Origin: Ahaetulla prasina
Lineage: Eukaryota; Chordata; Lepidosauria; Squamata; Colubridae
NCBI RefSeq assembly: GCF_028640845.1
Contig: NC_080543.1
Coordinates: 124,001 to 188,000 of the forward strand
Direction: 5' to 3'
DNA: 64,000 nucleotides
Position numbers and translations under genes: made by a program
The notes under the pieces: model-generated
Database searches by the model: none
The model's input: only the letters and a program-made list of their open reading frames with translations
What the model was told of the DNA's origin: nothing
Part shown: positions 52,634-62,499 of the stretch, one piece after another
Layout: every line of letters starts with the position of its first letter
Position numbering within the stretch: the stretch's first letter is position 1

Positions 52634-53125
52634 GACACGTGGACTTCAAGTCCCAGAATTCTGCCAGCCATGCATGATAGAGTTGGAAGAGGCCAGAAGG
52701 ACCATCTAAGTCCAGTGCTTCTCAACCTGGGCCACTTTAAGACACGTGGACTTCAAGTCCCAGAATTCCCCTGCCAGCCATGCATGATAGAGTTGGAAGA
52801 GACCAGAAGATAATCTAAGTCCAGTGCTTCTCAACCTGGGCCGCTTTAAGACACGTGGACTTCAAGTCCCAGAATTCCCCTGCCAGCCATGCATGATAGA
52901 GTTGGAAGAGCCAGAAGGACCATCTAAGTCCAGTGCTTCTCAACCTGGGCGCTTTAAGACACGTGGACTTCAAGTCCCAGAATTCCCCTGCCAGACATGA
53001 ATGATAGAGTTGGAAGAGACCAGAAGGACCATCTAAGTCCAGTGCTTCAACCTGGGCCGCTTTAAGACACGTGGACTTCAAGTCCCAGAATTCTGCCAGC
53101 CATGCATGATAGAGTTGGAAGAGGG
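52634..53125 (+). repeat. 109-bp tandem units, second block
   Basis: GTCCAGTGCTT recurs at 52710, 52819, 52928 and 53037, 109 bp apart. Single-base deletions distinguish these units from the first block. Confidence 0.92.
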
Positions 53126-53129
53126 TGGA

Positions 53130-53650
53130 TGGTCCTTATTTATTTATTATTCACATTTCTATACCGCCCTTCTCCGAAGGCTCAGGGCGGTTTACAGCCA
53201 AGTTAAAAAGACATATACAAAAATTAAAACACAATATTTGAAATTTAAAAATCTGAATCCATAGGCCGAATATTAAAATAACAAGAAATAAAACCACCCA
53301 TTAAAAATTACCCTTAGGCCAACCCTGCTCGGTGAAACAAAAAAGTCTTGAGCTCGCGCTTAAAGGCCCGGAGGTCGGGAAGAAGGCGTAGCCCCAGAGG
53401 CAGTTCATTCCATAGGGTAGGTGCCCCCACAGAGAAGGCTCTTCCCCTGGGGGCCGCCAGCCGACATTGTTTAGCTGACGGCACCCCGAGGAGACCCCCC
53501 TGTGGGAGCACACAGGTCGATGGGAGGCTATTGGTGGCAGTAGGCGGTCCCGTAAGTAACCTGGTCCCATGCCATGGAGCGCTTTAAAGGTGATCACCAA
53601 CACCTTGAATTGCACTCGGAAGACCACCGGCAACCAGTGCAGAAGGACCA
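53130..53650 (-). mobile_element. L2 LINE 3' end, copy 2
   Basis: Nearly the same as copy 1 but extends further 5' (past GCTTTAA at 53581 to GGTGATCACCAACACC and CACTCGGAAGACCACC) before the MITE sequence resumes. The minus-strand frame 53654-53301 shows VVFRVQFKVLVITFKALHGM with a later frameshift. Confidence 0.9.
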
Positions 53651-53730
53651 TCAAAGTTCTGGCTGGCTGGGGAATTCTGGGACTTGAAGTTCATGGGACT
53701 TAAAGTCACCAAGGTTGAGAAACACTGCAG

Positions 53731-54219
53731 AAAACACTCATTCCCTGTAAATAATGCCTTAAAAATCTGCATAATTAGAAAATGGGAAACAGGATTACAG
53801 CAGGCTACAAGATCAGCCAGCGGCGTTTTAGCCTTTTTTCCCTTTTTTAAAAACCCTTCAGCCCAGCCAAATTATAGAAAGATTTGTCGGCACTTAAATG
53901 TAACAGCCAAAATTCTGCTTGCGCACCAAAAGGCAGACGGTTGTTGAAAACAGGATTAGCAGCAGAGGCAGAAATGCTCCCGGGGGCTGTTTTGCTTCTC
54001 CGCCCCGGTTCACACTCAATTGGAGAAAGCAAATTTGCACTACAACGAAGGGGGGGAAATAAATAGATTTTTTTTTTCCAGGGATGTGTTTCTGGCTATT
54101 GTGTTGTGTTTTTAACTTCTGTACAAACATCCTGCCTTCCACATCTGGTATTGTCTTGTCTCCAGCTTCTCTGGATTTTTCTCCTATGTGGATTCCTACA
54201 GCCGGAACAGGAGAGTTTT
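53731..54219. other. Unclassified sequence
   Basis: No gene or transposon recognised. Confidence 0.45.
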
Positions 54220-54995
54220 CCCGTAGAAGGGTCCTCAGAGGTCATCTACTCCAACCCCCTTTGTTGCGGTCCGCCAGCAGCCTACGGACCTGGCAGCTGA
54301 GTCGGACAGTGAGGAGGCTGGAGAGGAACATGGGCCAGTCCTGGAGTCAGGGGAAGGCCCGGATGAGGGCTCTGCGTCAGAGGCAGAGAGGGGGCCAGAG
54401 CCATCTGGGAGCGATGCGCAGACTCCGGAGCCTCCAGAGGCGGACAGCAGAGAGGCAGAGGAACAGGAGGAGCCTGTTCCTAGTGCATGCGTGCGAAGAG
54501 CTGCCAGAAGGCAAGAGCAGCTGAAGCAAAAAGGACAACTCGGGAGTAAGGCTATGAGATGATTGGCTCCTCCCATAAGGCTTAAAAGAGTAGCGACGAG
54601 CCGTTGGGTTCTTTGTGGAAAAGCAATGTTGATTCCATTGCTTCTTGTCAGTGTCTCTTGAACTTTGCGGGGGTTTTGCCAAGAAAAGCCTTTGGCAGGT
54701 TGCCAAAGACAACAAAGGTTGGTGATAAGGCCGAAGGACTGTTTAGGAAGAATTTTGTTTTGGAGTTGAGAATGAATTAATTCTCAGCTGTTTTAATAAA
54801 ACAAGTTTGTTGAGGACTGAATTGTGTTTGGTAATCACTACTTGGGCCTCGGTCACAAGCCCCTTGTCCAGAAGGGAGGCTTGTTCCTCTCCTTCATAGC
54901 TGTCACAGCCAGCAAAATCCTCCTCATTTTCTCTCTGTAAAACTTCCATCCATTGGTTCTGGTCCTACTTCGGGGCTTTATGAAGAAGACATTCA
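54220..54995 (-). mobile_element. CR1 3' end, minus strand, interrupted by an LTR
   Basis: GGTCATCTACTCCAACCCCC before the LTR. TTCCATCCATTGGTTCTGG and GTCCTACTTCGGGGCTTT after it belong to the same reversed CR1. Confidence 0.7.
54262..54859 (+). mobile_element. Probable solo LTR, family D
   Basis: Starts TGTTGCGGTCCGCCAGC inside a CR1; CCCCTT flanks both sides (54256-54261, 54860-54865). The first half is an acidic open frame (EGPDEGSASEAERGPEPSGS) followed by a basic RRAARRQEQLKQKG stretch. CTTAAAAGAG near 54583 could serve as TATA and AATAAAAC near 54797 as polyadenylation signal. The 3' end does not finish in a clean CA, so that boundary is uncertain. Confidence 0.65.
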
Positions 54996-55096
54996 ATCAA
55001 TCAATCAGAATAGAGCTGAAACGAGCCCGCCCCATCAGTCTCTGTCGGCCCCAGTTCCGGCTCATCCTCCTCTGTGGCTTCGGGCTCCGATGGGGG

Positions 55097-55265
55097 AATG
55101 ACAGGAAAGGAAGAAAGCCAGAAGCTGCCAGAGAGAGACTGTCTCACACGGGAGGAGGAGTCAAGTGGGGTATTAATCTGGAATCCTTATGTAGGCACAA
55201 GTCAGCAAGGACCCATCCCCTCCCTTGAATGCAGTCCAAAAGCGCCAAGGAATTTCTAGAAGCCA
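55097..55265 (+). mobile_element. Penelope-like element fragment, first copy
   Basis: GAAAGCCAGAAGCTGCCAGA through TTGAATGCAGTCCAAAAGCG and GGAATTTCTAGAAGCC parallels 55808-55965. Confidence 0.6.
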
Positions 55266-55725
55266 GTCAGTATTATCCTTTTTTTTGCAATAATTGTGCT
55301 GTAGCAGGCTGAGTGGGTCAGGCACCCTTATATAAAGTTGTGTGGGTGTCCATTTTGTTGAAAGATGTTACATATGCGGTCCGTTTTTCCTTTTCTAGCG
55401 TTGTGGGTTGCTGCCGCGAGTCGGCACTCATCGGAACAGCTCGTTTGTGGGAGGTTGGGTGGCGGAGGGCTCGGTTAGTGTGGGTGGCTTTGTGAGAGAT
55501 TTGCGTTTCTAATTTGCTGTCATTTCCTCCGCTGATGGGGATAGAAAAGCTCAGGAGGGAACAAAAAAAAGAAGGAAGGGACCCAACAAAAGGGACGACG
55601 GAAAGAGGGAGGGCAGGCGAGGCGATTAGCAAATGTCAGAAAAATGATTTCATGTTCTTGACACACATCAAAGCAGCCCCCCAAGTAGGCAGAGAAACAG
55701 CACCAGAAGGGATCTAAAATGCAAC
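55266..55725. other. Unclassified sequence between Penelope-like copies
   Basis: No gene recognised. Confidence 0.45.
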
Positions 55726-55782
55726 TACACACAGAGAGAGAGAGAGAGAGAGAGAGGCGTGCACAATACACACACACAGCTC
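55726..55782. repeat. (GA)n and (CA)n short tracts
   Basis: GAGAGAGAGAGAGAGAGAG followed by ACACACACAC. Confidence 0.9.
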
Positions 55783-55799
55783 CCAGGACGCCCCCTGAT

Positions 55800-56345
55800 T
55801 TTATTTAAATGAAAGGAAGAAAGTTGGAAGCTCCCCGAGTGAGACTGTCTCAGCTGGGAGGAGGAGTCAAGTGGGGTATTAGCCTGGAATCCTCGTGTAG
55901 AAACCACAAGGTCCAATCCCCACTTGAATGCAGTCCAAAAACACCAGAGAATATCTAGAAGCCTGGCGCTCTTGACAAATCAGCTGCCAATAGACACACA
56001 GGCATTAACAACATCTATAGACTACACAAAAGAAACAATCAACCAGCCCAAAAGAAGACAAAAAAAATCCCGAAACCTAGCACCTCTCCACCAGTAATCC
56101 CAGATCATCACAGTTTAATTCCAAGGTCAACTTCAGACAACGCCCCGATCAAGGAACTGCCAAAGAAAGAAGCCAACAGCAAACAGCCCAACCAAAGAAT
56201 CTCCAAGACAACCCAGACTTCAGAATATAAACTGACATCAAACAGCACTCCTTCCTAGCCCTGATGATGTTACCTAACTGGGTCATGAAACGTCTGCAAG
56301 AAAACTAGCCAACTCAGAGGACACCAAGGGCCCCTCGTGTCATCC
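55800..56345 (+). mobile_element. Penelope-like element 3' end, second copy
   Basis: Coding remnant QSKNTREYLEAWRS (near 55931) and, in another frame, LDKSAANRHTGINNIYRL (near 55970). A ~230-bp A-rich 3' UTR follows, then a terminal-repeat unit at 56250-56338 with the hammerhead-like core. Confidence 0.72.
56255..56300 (+). ncRNA. Hammerhead-ribozyme-like motif, degenerate
   Basis: CTAGCC (56255-56260), CTGATGA (56261-56267), GTTACC (56269-56274), GGTCAT (56281-56286), GAAA (56287-56290), CGTC and TGCAAG (56295-56300). Helix I and helix II each carry mismatches, so this copy is probably decayed. Confidence 0.45.
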
Positions 56346-56436
56346 CTGAGATACAAATATTCTCCTTTATCATCAGGAAGGAAGGCACTCAGAAAGAGGC
56401 CGCCCTGATTCACTGGAGTATACAAAGGGGGTGGAA

Positions 56437-56672
56437 CAGTGGTGAAGTCCAAATTTTTTTACTACTAGTTCCGTGGGCGTGGCTTGGTGGGCACAGTGTG
56501 GCTTGGTGAGCGTGGCTTGGTGGGCGTGGGCAGGGGAAGGATACTGCAAAATCCCCTTTCCCACCCCACTCTGGGGCCAGCCAGAGCTGGTATTTGCCGG
56601 TTCTCCAAACTGCTCAAAATATCCACTACCGGTTCTCCAGAACCTGTCAGAACCTACTGGATTTCACCCCTG
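56437..56672. mobile_element. hAT-like MITE, ACCGGT type
   Basis: CAGTGGTGAAGTCCAAATTT to CTGGATTTCACCCCTG, with GTGGGCGTGG repeats and ACTACCGGTTCTCC inside. No exact 8-bp duplication found. Confidence 0.78.
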
Positions 56673-56689
56673 GTCCAACACAATCAATT

Positions 56690-57345
56690 CAGTTCAATTG
56701 AGAATAGAGCTGGAAGGGACCTTGGAGGTCATCTAGTCCAACCTCCCTTTTCAAGAAGGAGACTCTATACTATTTCAGACAGGTGGCTGTCCGGTCTTTT
56801 CTTAAATGCCTCCAGTGATGAAGCAGCCACAACTTCTGGTGGTAAGCAGTTCCACGGGTTAATTGTTCTCACTGCTAAGAAGTTTCTCCTTAATTCCAGG
56901 TTGCTTCTCTCCTTGATGAGTTTCCATCCGTTGCTCCTTGTCTTGCCTTCTGGTGCTTTGGAGAATAGCTTGACTCCCTCTTCTTTGGGGCAGCCCCTCT
57001 AATACTGGAATATTGCTGTCATATCCCCCCTAGTCCTTCTTTTCTCTAGACTAGCTAGACCCAAATCTTCCAGCTCTTCTTCCTATGTTTTAGCCTCCGG
57101 GCCTTTAATCATCCTAGTTGTTCTTCTCTGCACTTTTTCTAAAGTTTCAACATCTTTGTTGTATTCTGGTGACCAAAACTGGATGCAGGATTCCAGGTGT
57201 GGCCTTACTAAGGCTTTACAACACTTCACTGTACTAACACTGTACTACCAGTGAAGTTAGTACTTCACTGTACTAACACTTCACGTGATTTTGATTCTAC
57301 GCCTCTGTTTATACATCCAAATATTGTATTAGCTTTTTTTTTTGT
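56690..57345 (-). mobile_element. CR1 3' fragment, minus strand, long
   Basis: GAATAGAGCTGGAAGGGACC through the reversed coding end to CACGTGATTTTGATTCTACG. A duplicated GTGAAGT/CACTGTACTAACAC stretch lies near 57225-57285. Confidence 0.9.
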
Positions 57346-57674
57346 ATTAGTTTTTTCCCGAAGGCCATCACTCTGCTAAACAAAGAATTCCATCAACACT
57401 GTCAAACTATTTACTGAATCTGCACTACTATTAATCTTCTCATAGTTCCCATCACCAATCTCTTTCCATTTACGACTGTATGACTATAACTTGTTGCTGG
57501 CAATCCTTATGATTTATATTGATATATTGACCATCAATTGTGTTGTAAATGTTGTACCTTAACAAACGTATCTTTTCTTTTATGTACACTGAGAGCATCT
57601 GCACCAAGACAAATTCCTTGTATGTCCAATCACACTTGGCCAATAAAAAAAAATTCTATTCTATTCTATTCTAT
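57346..57674 (+). mobile_element. CR1-L3 LINE 3' UTR with (ATTCT)n tail
   Basis: Starts at the last codons (TTTTTTCCCGAAGGCCATC), continues through the 3' UTR to CACTTGGCCAATAAAAAAAA and four ATTCT units. Confidence 0.9.
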
Positions 57675-57989
57675 TTTGGCTGCTTGCAAGATTCTGTAAT
57701 TGTAGCTCATCTCCATAAAAGTAAACTTGAGCCTTCCTCGAGAGATGATTTCATGGTCAGGTTCTTCCTCGTGCAGCTGACATCAATCTTGTACTTCTGG
57801 CCCTCGGTGGCTCCCCTCCTCCTCCTTACACTCCAGTGACTTTGGTCTGAAAGATTTCTGGATGCTATCCAGATGCTCTGGACTTTAAAAATACTTCATT
57901 GCTTTTTTGTTTTGTTTTGCCTGGTCAAGGAAAGCCTGGATATCTCCATCAAGGTCATCTTTCTGATTCTCTGCAGAGGTCCAAGGTAG
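57675..57989. other. Unclassified sequence
   Basis: No gene or repeat recognised; a short minus-strand frame has no support. Confidence 0.4.
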
Positions 57990-58255
57990 ACCACAAGAAG
58001 ACCCTTCTTGCGTGAGCCAAGGGGGATTGGACTAGATGACCTCCAAGGTCCCTTCCAACTCTGCTACCTGTTACCTTGATGTACAAGTCATTTCTCTGTG
58101 GAAGAGGCTAAATCGTGGCGGGGAGTTGTCCTCCTCCTTCAGAAGCCTTCATGGAGACCACGGATGGCCATGTGGCAGAGATTCTGTAGTAGACCCAGCC
58201 CTGAGCAAAGGGGCTGGTTTACATGACCTCGAGGGTCCCTTCCAGCCTTATGAGT
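57990..58255 (+). mobile_element. Two CR1 3' tails
   Basis: GATTGGACTAGATGACCTCC near 58025 and a more diverged TTTACATGACCTCGAGGGTC near 58210. Confidence 0.7.
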
Positions 58256-58698
58256 CTTCCATCCCTGACTGGAGACCAAAGCAGAACCTCATGAGATGCA
58301 AATTCTCCTTTTCTTGCCAGGAGTCAATTGCTCCTTATTCTACAAGGCTGCGCTATGTTTCTTACTGATTTTTTCTTTCTTTCTCTCCTTCTTCAAAAAC
58401 AGAAGATGAATTCATAACTTTGTTCCCTCCTCCTCCACCCTCCACCCCAGGAGGTTCAGCCGAGAAGAATAAAATTAGAAGATGACAACATAGCCCATTA
58501 GCCTTCTAATTCAGTCTGAAAAAGGTACAGCGGCTCGGTAATTCAATTACATCGACTTAAGAAGGGCTGCTCAACTCCTGCCAGGAGAGAGGAAGAGGGA
58601 AATAATTTTTTTCCTGAGCTGTGGACATCACTGGCAAGAATCGGGAGTTGGCACTGCAGCCTGCAGCCCCAGGTCACACCTGGCCCTTTGAGACCCTA
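58256..58698. other. Unclassified sequence
   Basis: No gene or repeat recognised. Confidence 0.45.
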
Positions 58699-59290
58699 TC
58701 ATCATCATCACCACAACCACCATCATCTAACAGCCCCATAATCCCTTGCAGGGTGGAGTCTGGGCAACTGAATGGAGCTAGCAGAATGTTTTTACTGGCC
58801 GGATGCCCTTCCTGTTGCCAATGCGGAGTTTCGTTCAGCAGATACTGGTATATTCTCATTGTGCCCAGAGAGAGAGAAATATCTGCCTCTACCACAGGTG
58901 GGTTTCAGCAGGTTCTGACCAGGTTCTGGAGAACCGGTAGCAGAAATTTTGAGTAGTTTGGAGAACCAGTAGTAAAAATTCTGACTGGCCCCGCCCCCAT
59001 CTATTCTCTGCCTCCCAAGTCCCAGCTGATCGGGAGGAAATTGAGATTTTACAGTATCCTTCCCCAGGAGTGGGAAGGGAATGGAGATTTTGCAGTATCC
59101 TCCCCCCCTGCCACGCCCACCAAGCCATGCTCATCAAGCCACGCCCACCAAGCCATGCCACACCCACCAAGCCACACCCACAGAACCGGTAGTAAAATTT
59201 TTGAAACCCACCACTGGCCTCTACCTAGGATCGAACTCACAGCCTCCGGATTGTGAGCTGAGAGCGCCACCTCTAGGCCACCGCAGCACT
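58699..59290 (-). mobile_element. Sauria-type SINE interrupted by a hAT MITE
   Basis: On the minus strand a tRNA-like head (GGTGGCCTAGAGGTGGC; B-box-like GAGTTCGATCCTAGG) at 59290-59217 continues after the MITE with CAGATATTTCTCTCTCTGG and GGAAGGGCATCCGGCCAG, finishing in (GAT)n at 58699-58730. The tRNA head and this 3' tail match the squamate SINE family mobilised by Bov-B-type LINEs. Confidence 0.75.
58893..59216. mobile_element. hAT-like MITE, ACCGGT type, inside a SINE
   Basis: From CACAGGTGGGTTTCAGCAGG to TTGAAACCCACCACTG with a perfect 8-bp duplication GCCTCTAC (58885-58892, 59217-59224). The duplication is part of the SINE sequence. Confidence 0.92.
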
Positions 59291-59444
59291 CATGGAGACC
59301 CGCTTATGTAGCCCTCGAAACATCTCTCTCGCCGTGAAGGTGTAATTTCTCTCCGTTTCATGATGGGAAACCGATGAACACGGTAAGACGGTCCTTAAAA
59401 TAGAGATATCTCAAACAAAAGGGCCGATTAGAATCATAGAATCA

Positions 59445-59660
59445 CAGAAGCAGGAGGGGTGGAAAAGGTCTTCCATAGGGGTCTTCTAGACCAGGGGTCC
59501 CCAACCTGGGCAACTTTAGCTTATGGACTTCAACTCCCAGAGTTCCAAGTCTCTTGGAAAGCTGGCTGAGGAATTCTGGGAGTTGAAGTCCACAAGTCTT
59601 AAACTGGCCAAGGTTGGAGACCCTTGTTCTAGACCAACCCCCTCCCCAAAGCAGAAGTCT
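59445..59660 (-). mobile_element. CR1 3' end split by a hAT MITE
   Basis: AGGGGTCTTCTAGAC and then, after the MITE, CAACCCCCTCCCCAAAGCAG reconstitute a reversed CR1 end. Confidence 0.75.
59492..59626. mobile_element. hAT-like MITE with perfect duplication
   Basis: CAGGGGTCCCCAACCTGGGC to CAAGGTTGGAGACCCTTG, flanked by TTCTAGAC on both sides (59484-59491, 59627-59634). Confidence 0.92.
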
Positions 59661-59740
59661 TAGAACTTAACTTAGAATGACTTTATTGTCACTTTAAATG
59701 TACACTGATTGGCATGCAGCTCTCAAAGAGTCACCACCTC

Positions 59741-60252
59741 TGTCCTCCCTCCTCTCCTCAGCCGGGCCCCTCCCCCCTCCTGCCGGGCCTGCTATCGGAT
59801 TAAGAGTCAGAGTCTGATAATGAAGAGGAACGGCCTGGCATGCCTCCAGCCCCCAGCCCTGGCCACAGCCATCAGAGGAAGTCAGCCAGGGATTGGAATT
59901 ACCCGGACCTACTCCTTCTGACCCCTCCCTTTCTCAAACAGCAGAAGACAATCTAAAGTGGGAGGATCCTCGCTTCCGGAGATCTGAGAGGCGACGTCAG
60001 CAGAAGGAAGGGAGGGGCAGGCCTGGATAAGTGCTGAGTCATGGAGCCACACCCCATAGCCTATATAAAGGATCTGCTTTTTGGCATTCCTTGAGTCAAG
60101 CAAAGTCTCATCTGGTTTGCTGAAGTCACACCTTGGATTCCTGCCTGCCGTGAGAAATCTGACAGGACTTTGGCAAAGCTGCAGAGGCTTCGTGGCCACG
60201 CTTGATACGGACTTCCCAGACCCGGCTGTCGGAGGGGGAGGGGGACACGACA
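59741..60252 (+). mobile_element. Solo LTR, family A
   Basis: A 512-bp unit from TGTCCTCCCTCC to GGGACACGACA with a perfect 5-bp duplication ACCTC (59736-59740, 60253-60257). U3 encodes ESESDNEEERPGMPPAPSP-like sequence with one in-frame stop just upstream, and KWEDPRFRRSERRRQQKEG before the TATATAAA box at 60062-60069. Confidence 0.9.
60062..60069 (+). promoter_or_regulatory. LTR TATA box
   Basis: TATATAAA in the middle of the solo LTR, followed by GGATCTGC. Confidence 0.6.
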
Positions 60253-60272
60253 ACCTCCAATATACACTACAT

Positions 60273-60436
60273 CAGAGGTGAAATGCTCCCGGTTCAGACC
60301 GGATCACACGATCCCGTACGATCTTGGCTGGTAGTTCGGAGAACCGGTAGCAATCGCGGTGCGAGGCTCTACCCACCTGCCCGGCTGTCGTTACTTCCTG
60401 GTTTTAACCAGGAAGGAAGGTAAGTAGATTTCACCC
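60273..60436. mobile_element. hAT-like MITE, ACCGGT type, diverged
   Basis: CAGAGGTGAAATGCTCCCGG at the left and AGTAGATTTCACCCGG at the right. No duplication identified. Confidence 0.6.
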
Positions 60437-60565
60437 GGCACGACATAAACATGACAAGAAAATAAACAAACAAACAAACAAACAAATAATGCATACACCC
60501 ACAAGTCCTTTTATGATCCCAGTCAAATAGTTGTCCATTCTATTTTTTCTGATGTTTCCTGAGAA

Positions 60566-60745
60566 GGAGGACAATTAACCAGTGGAACTCCTTGCCACCA
60601 GAAGTTGTGGATGCTTCATCACTGGAGATTTTTAGGAAGAGACTGCACTGCCATTTGTCTGGAATGGTATAAGGTCTCCTGCTTGGGCAGGGGTTGGACT
60701 AGATGACCTACAAGGTCCCTTCCAACTCTGCAGTTCCGTTACTCA
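60566..60745 (+). mobile_element. CR1 3' end
   Basis: GACAATTAACCAGTGGAACTC through GACTAGATGACCTACAAGG. Confidence 0.87.
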
Positions 60746-60883
60746 ACCCGGCATTGTCACCAAAGTCTTGGTAGGTGCACCTGGCCAGCTTTATTTGAGC
60801 AAAAAGCCTGACCTAGTTACTGCCTGAATGGAAGATTTTTCAGGAAACAAACTTATCTCGGTTTCCTTATATTGATTTGCTAT

Positions 60884-61440
60884 ACAGGTATTCCTCAACT
60901 TACAACCGTTCGTTTAGTGACTGTTCAAAGTTATAACAGCATTGCAACAAATGACAGGTGTTTTTTTTTCACATTTCTGATCCGTGCAGCATCACTCACG
61001 GTCATGTGATCGACACTTTTTTTTTTTAAATTTGCATTTAATATCCCGCCCTTCTCCGAAGACTCAGGGCGGCTTACACTATGTCAAGCAATAGTCTTCA
61101 TCCTATTTGTATATTTATATACAAAGTCAACTTTTATTGCCCCCAACAATCTGGGTCCTCATTTTACCTACCTTATAAAGGATGGAAGGCTGAGTCAACC
61201 TGGGGCCTGGTGGGGCTTGAACTTGCAGTAATTGCAGGCAGCTGCTGTTAATAACAGACTGCATTAGCCTGTTGAGCCACAGAGGCCCTTGCACTTGGCA
61301 ACTGGCATGAACTTATGACAGCTGCAGCATCCTGGATTCCCATTTTGCAACCTTCCCAGCCGGCTTCCGACAAGCAAAGTCAAATCAAGGAAGACAGATT
61401 CACTTAACAACCGCATGGCTCACTTAACAGCTGCATTGAC
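60884..61440. mobile_element. Tigger-like MITE interrupted by a SINE
   Basis: ACAGGTATTCCTCAACTTACA begins at 60888. Internal motifs continue after the SINE (CATGAACTTATGACAGCTGC, GATTCACTTAACAACC). Confidence 0.78.
61019..61288 (-). mobile_element. tRNA-derived SINE with L2-like tail, minus strand
   Basis: A poly(T) start then CCCGCCCTTCTCCGAAGAC, ending with the reversed B box and A box (TGAGCCACAGAGGCCC). Confidence 0.87.
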
Positions 61441-61559
61441 TGATTCATCCACCCATCTATTCATTTACTTGCTCATTTACTTATTTACTTTAGAAAAAGT
61501 ATATTGAGTCACCAATTGCAGGGTGACTCAAGGCGGCTTACAAGAATATAAAAACCTCA

Positions 61560-62337
61560 GTAGAAACCTTCAAATTTCTGGGTTCTAACATTTCACAAGA
61601 TCTAAAATGGACAACGAACATCAAAAACGTCATCAAAAAAGGACAACAAAGAATGTTCTTTCTGCGCCAACTCAGGAAGCTCAAACTGCCCAAGGAGCTG
61701 CTGATCCAATTCTACAGAGGAATTATTGAGTCTGTCATTTGCACCTCTATAACTGTCTGGTTCGGTTCTGCAACCCAACAAGAAAAACACAGACTTCAGA
61801 GGATAATTAGAACTGCAGAAAAAATAATTGCTACCAACTTGCCTTCCATTGAGGACCTGTATACTGCACGAATCAAGAAGAGGGCCGTGAAAATATTTGC
61901 AGATCCCTCGCATCCAGGACATAAACTGTTTCAACTCCTACCCTCAAAACGACGCTATAGAGCACTGCACACCAGAACAACTAGACACAAGAACAGTTTT
62001 TTCCCGAAGGCCATCACTCTGCTAAACAAATAATTCCCTCAACACTGTCAGACTATTTACTGAATCTGCACTACTATTAATCTTCTCACCGTTCCCATCA
62101 CCCATCTCTTTCCACTTATGACTGAATGACTGTAACTTTGCTGCTGGCAATCCTTATGATTTATATTGATATTGTTTCCTGATTGCTTATTTGTACCCGA
62201 TGACTATCATTAAGTGTTGTAAGTGCTGTACGTTGATGAAGGTACCTTTTCTTTTATATACACTGAGAGCCTCTGCACCAAGACAAATTACTTGTTGTCC
62301 AATCACACTTGGCCAATAAAGAATTCTATTCTATTAT
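61560..62337 (+). mobile_element. CR1-L3 LINE 3' end with 14-bp target duplication
   Basis: A 778-bp insertion flanked by perfect ATATAAAAACCTCA repeats (61546-61559 and 62338-62351). The coding end reads FFLRQLRKLKLPKELLIQFY, IESVICTSITVWFGSATQQ and FFPKAITLLNK and stop (62033) without interruption from 61653. The 3' UTR ends in CAATAAAGAATTCTATTCTATT, only about two ATTCT units. This looks recent. Confidence 0.93.
61653..62033 (+). CDS. CR1-L3 ORF2 C-terminal end, intact frame
   Basis: 126 codons of the RT thumb and C terminus, from FFLRQLRKLK to AITLLNK and TAA. It is part of a 5'-truncated element and has no start or promoter of its own. It serves as the reference for what is missing from the copy ending at 34796. 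Confidence 0.8.
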   Translation: MFFLRQLRKLKLPKELLIQFYRGIIESVICTSITVWFGSATQQEKHRLQRIIRTAEKIIATNLPSIEDLYTARIKKRAVKIFADPSHPGHKLFQLLPSKRRYRALHTRTTRHKNSFFPKAITLLNK

Positions 62338-62499
62338 ATATAAAAACCTCATATACAAAGCAATAAAACTAATAAAATAGAGAATCATATAATAAATTAA
62401 TAAAATAATAGGATAAAATAACCCATTCCCGGATTTACTTAACATCTGTGGCATGAAAGGTCATAAAGGGGAACATAATTATCTCGCTTAACAACAGAA
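62338..62499. other. AT-rich repeat remnants
   Basis: Continues the element interrupted by the CR1-L3, then a Tigger-like piece (TTACTTAACATCTGTGGC, CTCGCTTAACAACAG). Confidence 0.5.

Larger units (their letters stand above)
50998..53730. repeat. Composite hAT-MITE/CR1 tandem array, with insertions
   Basis: A hAT-MITE arm starts at 50998, tandem composite units fill 51227-52139 and 52634-53125, and the opposite arm (GGGAATTCTGGGACTTGAAG...GGTTGAGAAACACTG) closes at about 53730. Two L2 ends interrupt it. Confidence 0.8.

Noticed and set aside
51227..53125. Regularly spaced repeats resembling a CRISPR array
   Set aside because: Units are contiguous 110-bp tandem copies without unique spacers, in a vertebrate transposon context.
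57690..57840. Minus-strand frame that briefly looked like a secreted protein exon (KYKIDVSC-type)
   Set aside because: No flanking splice-site pattern, no second exon and no family I could name.
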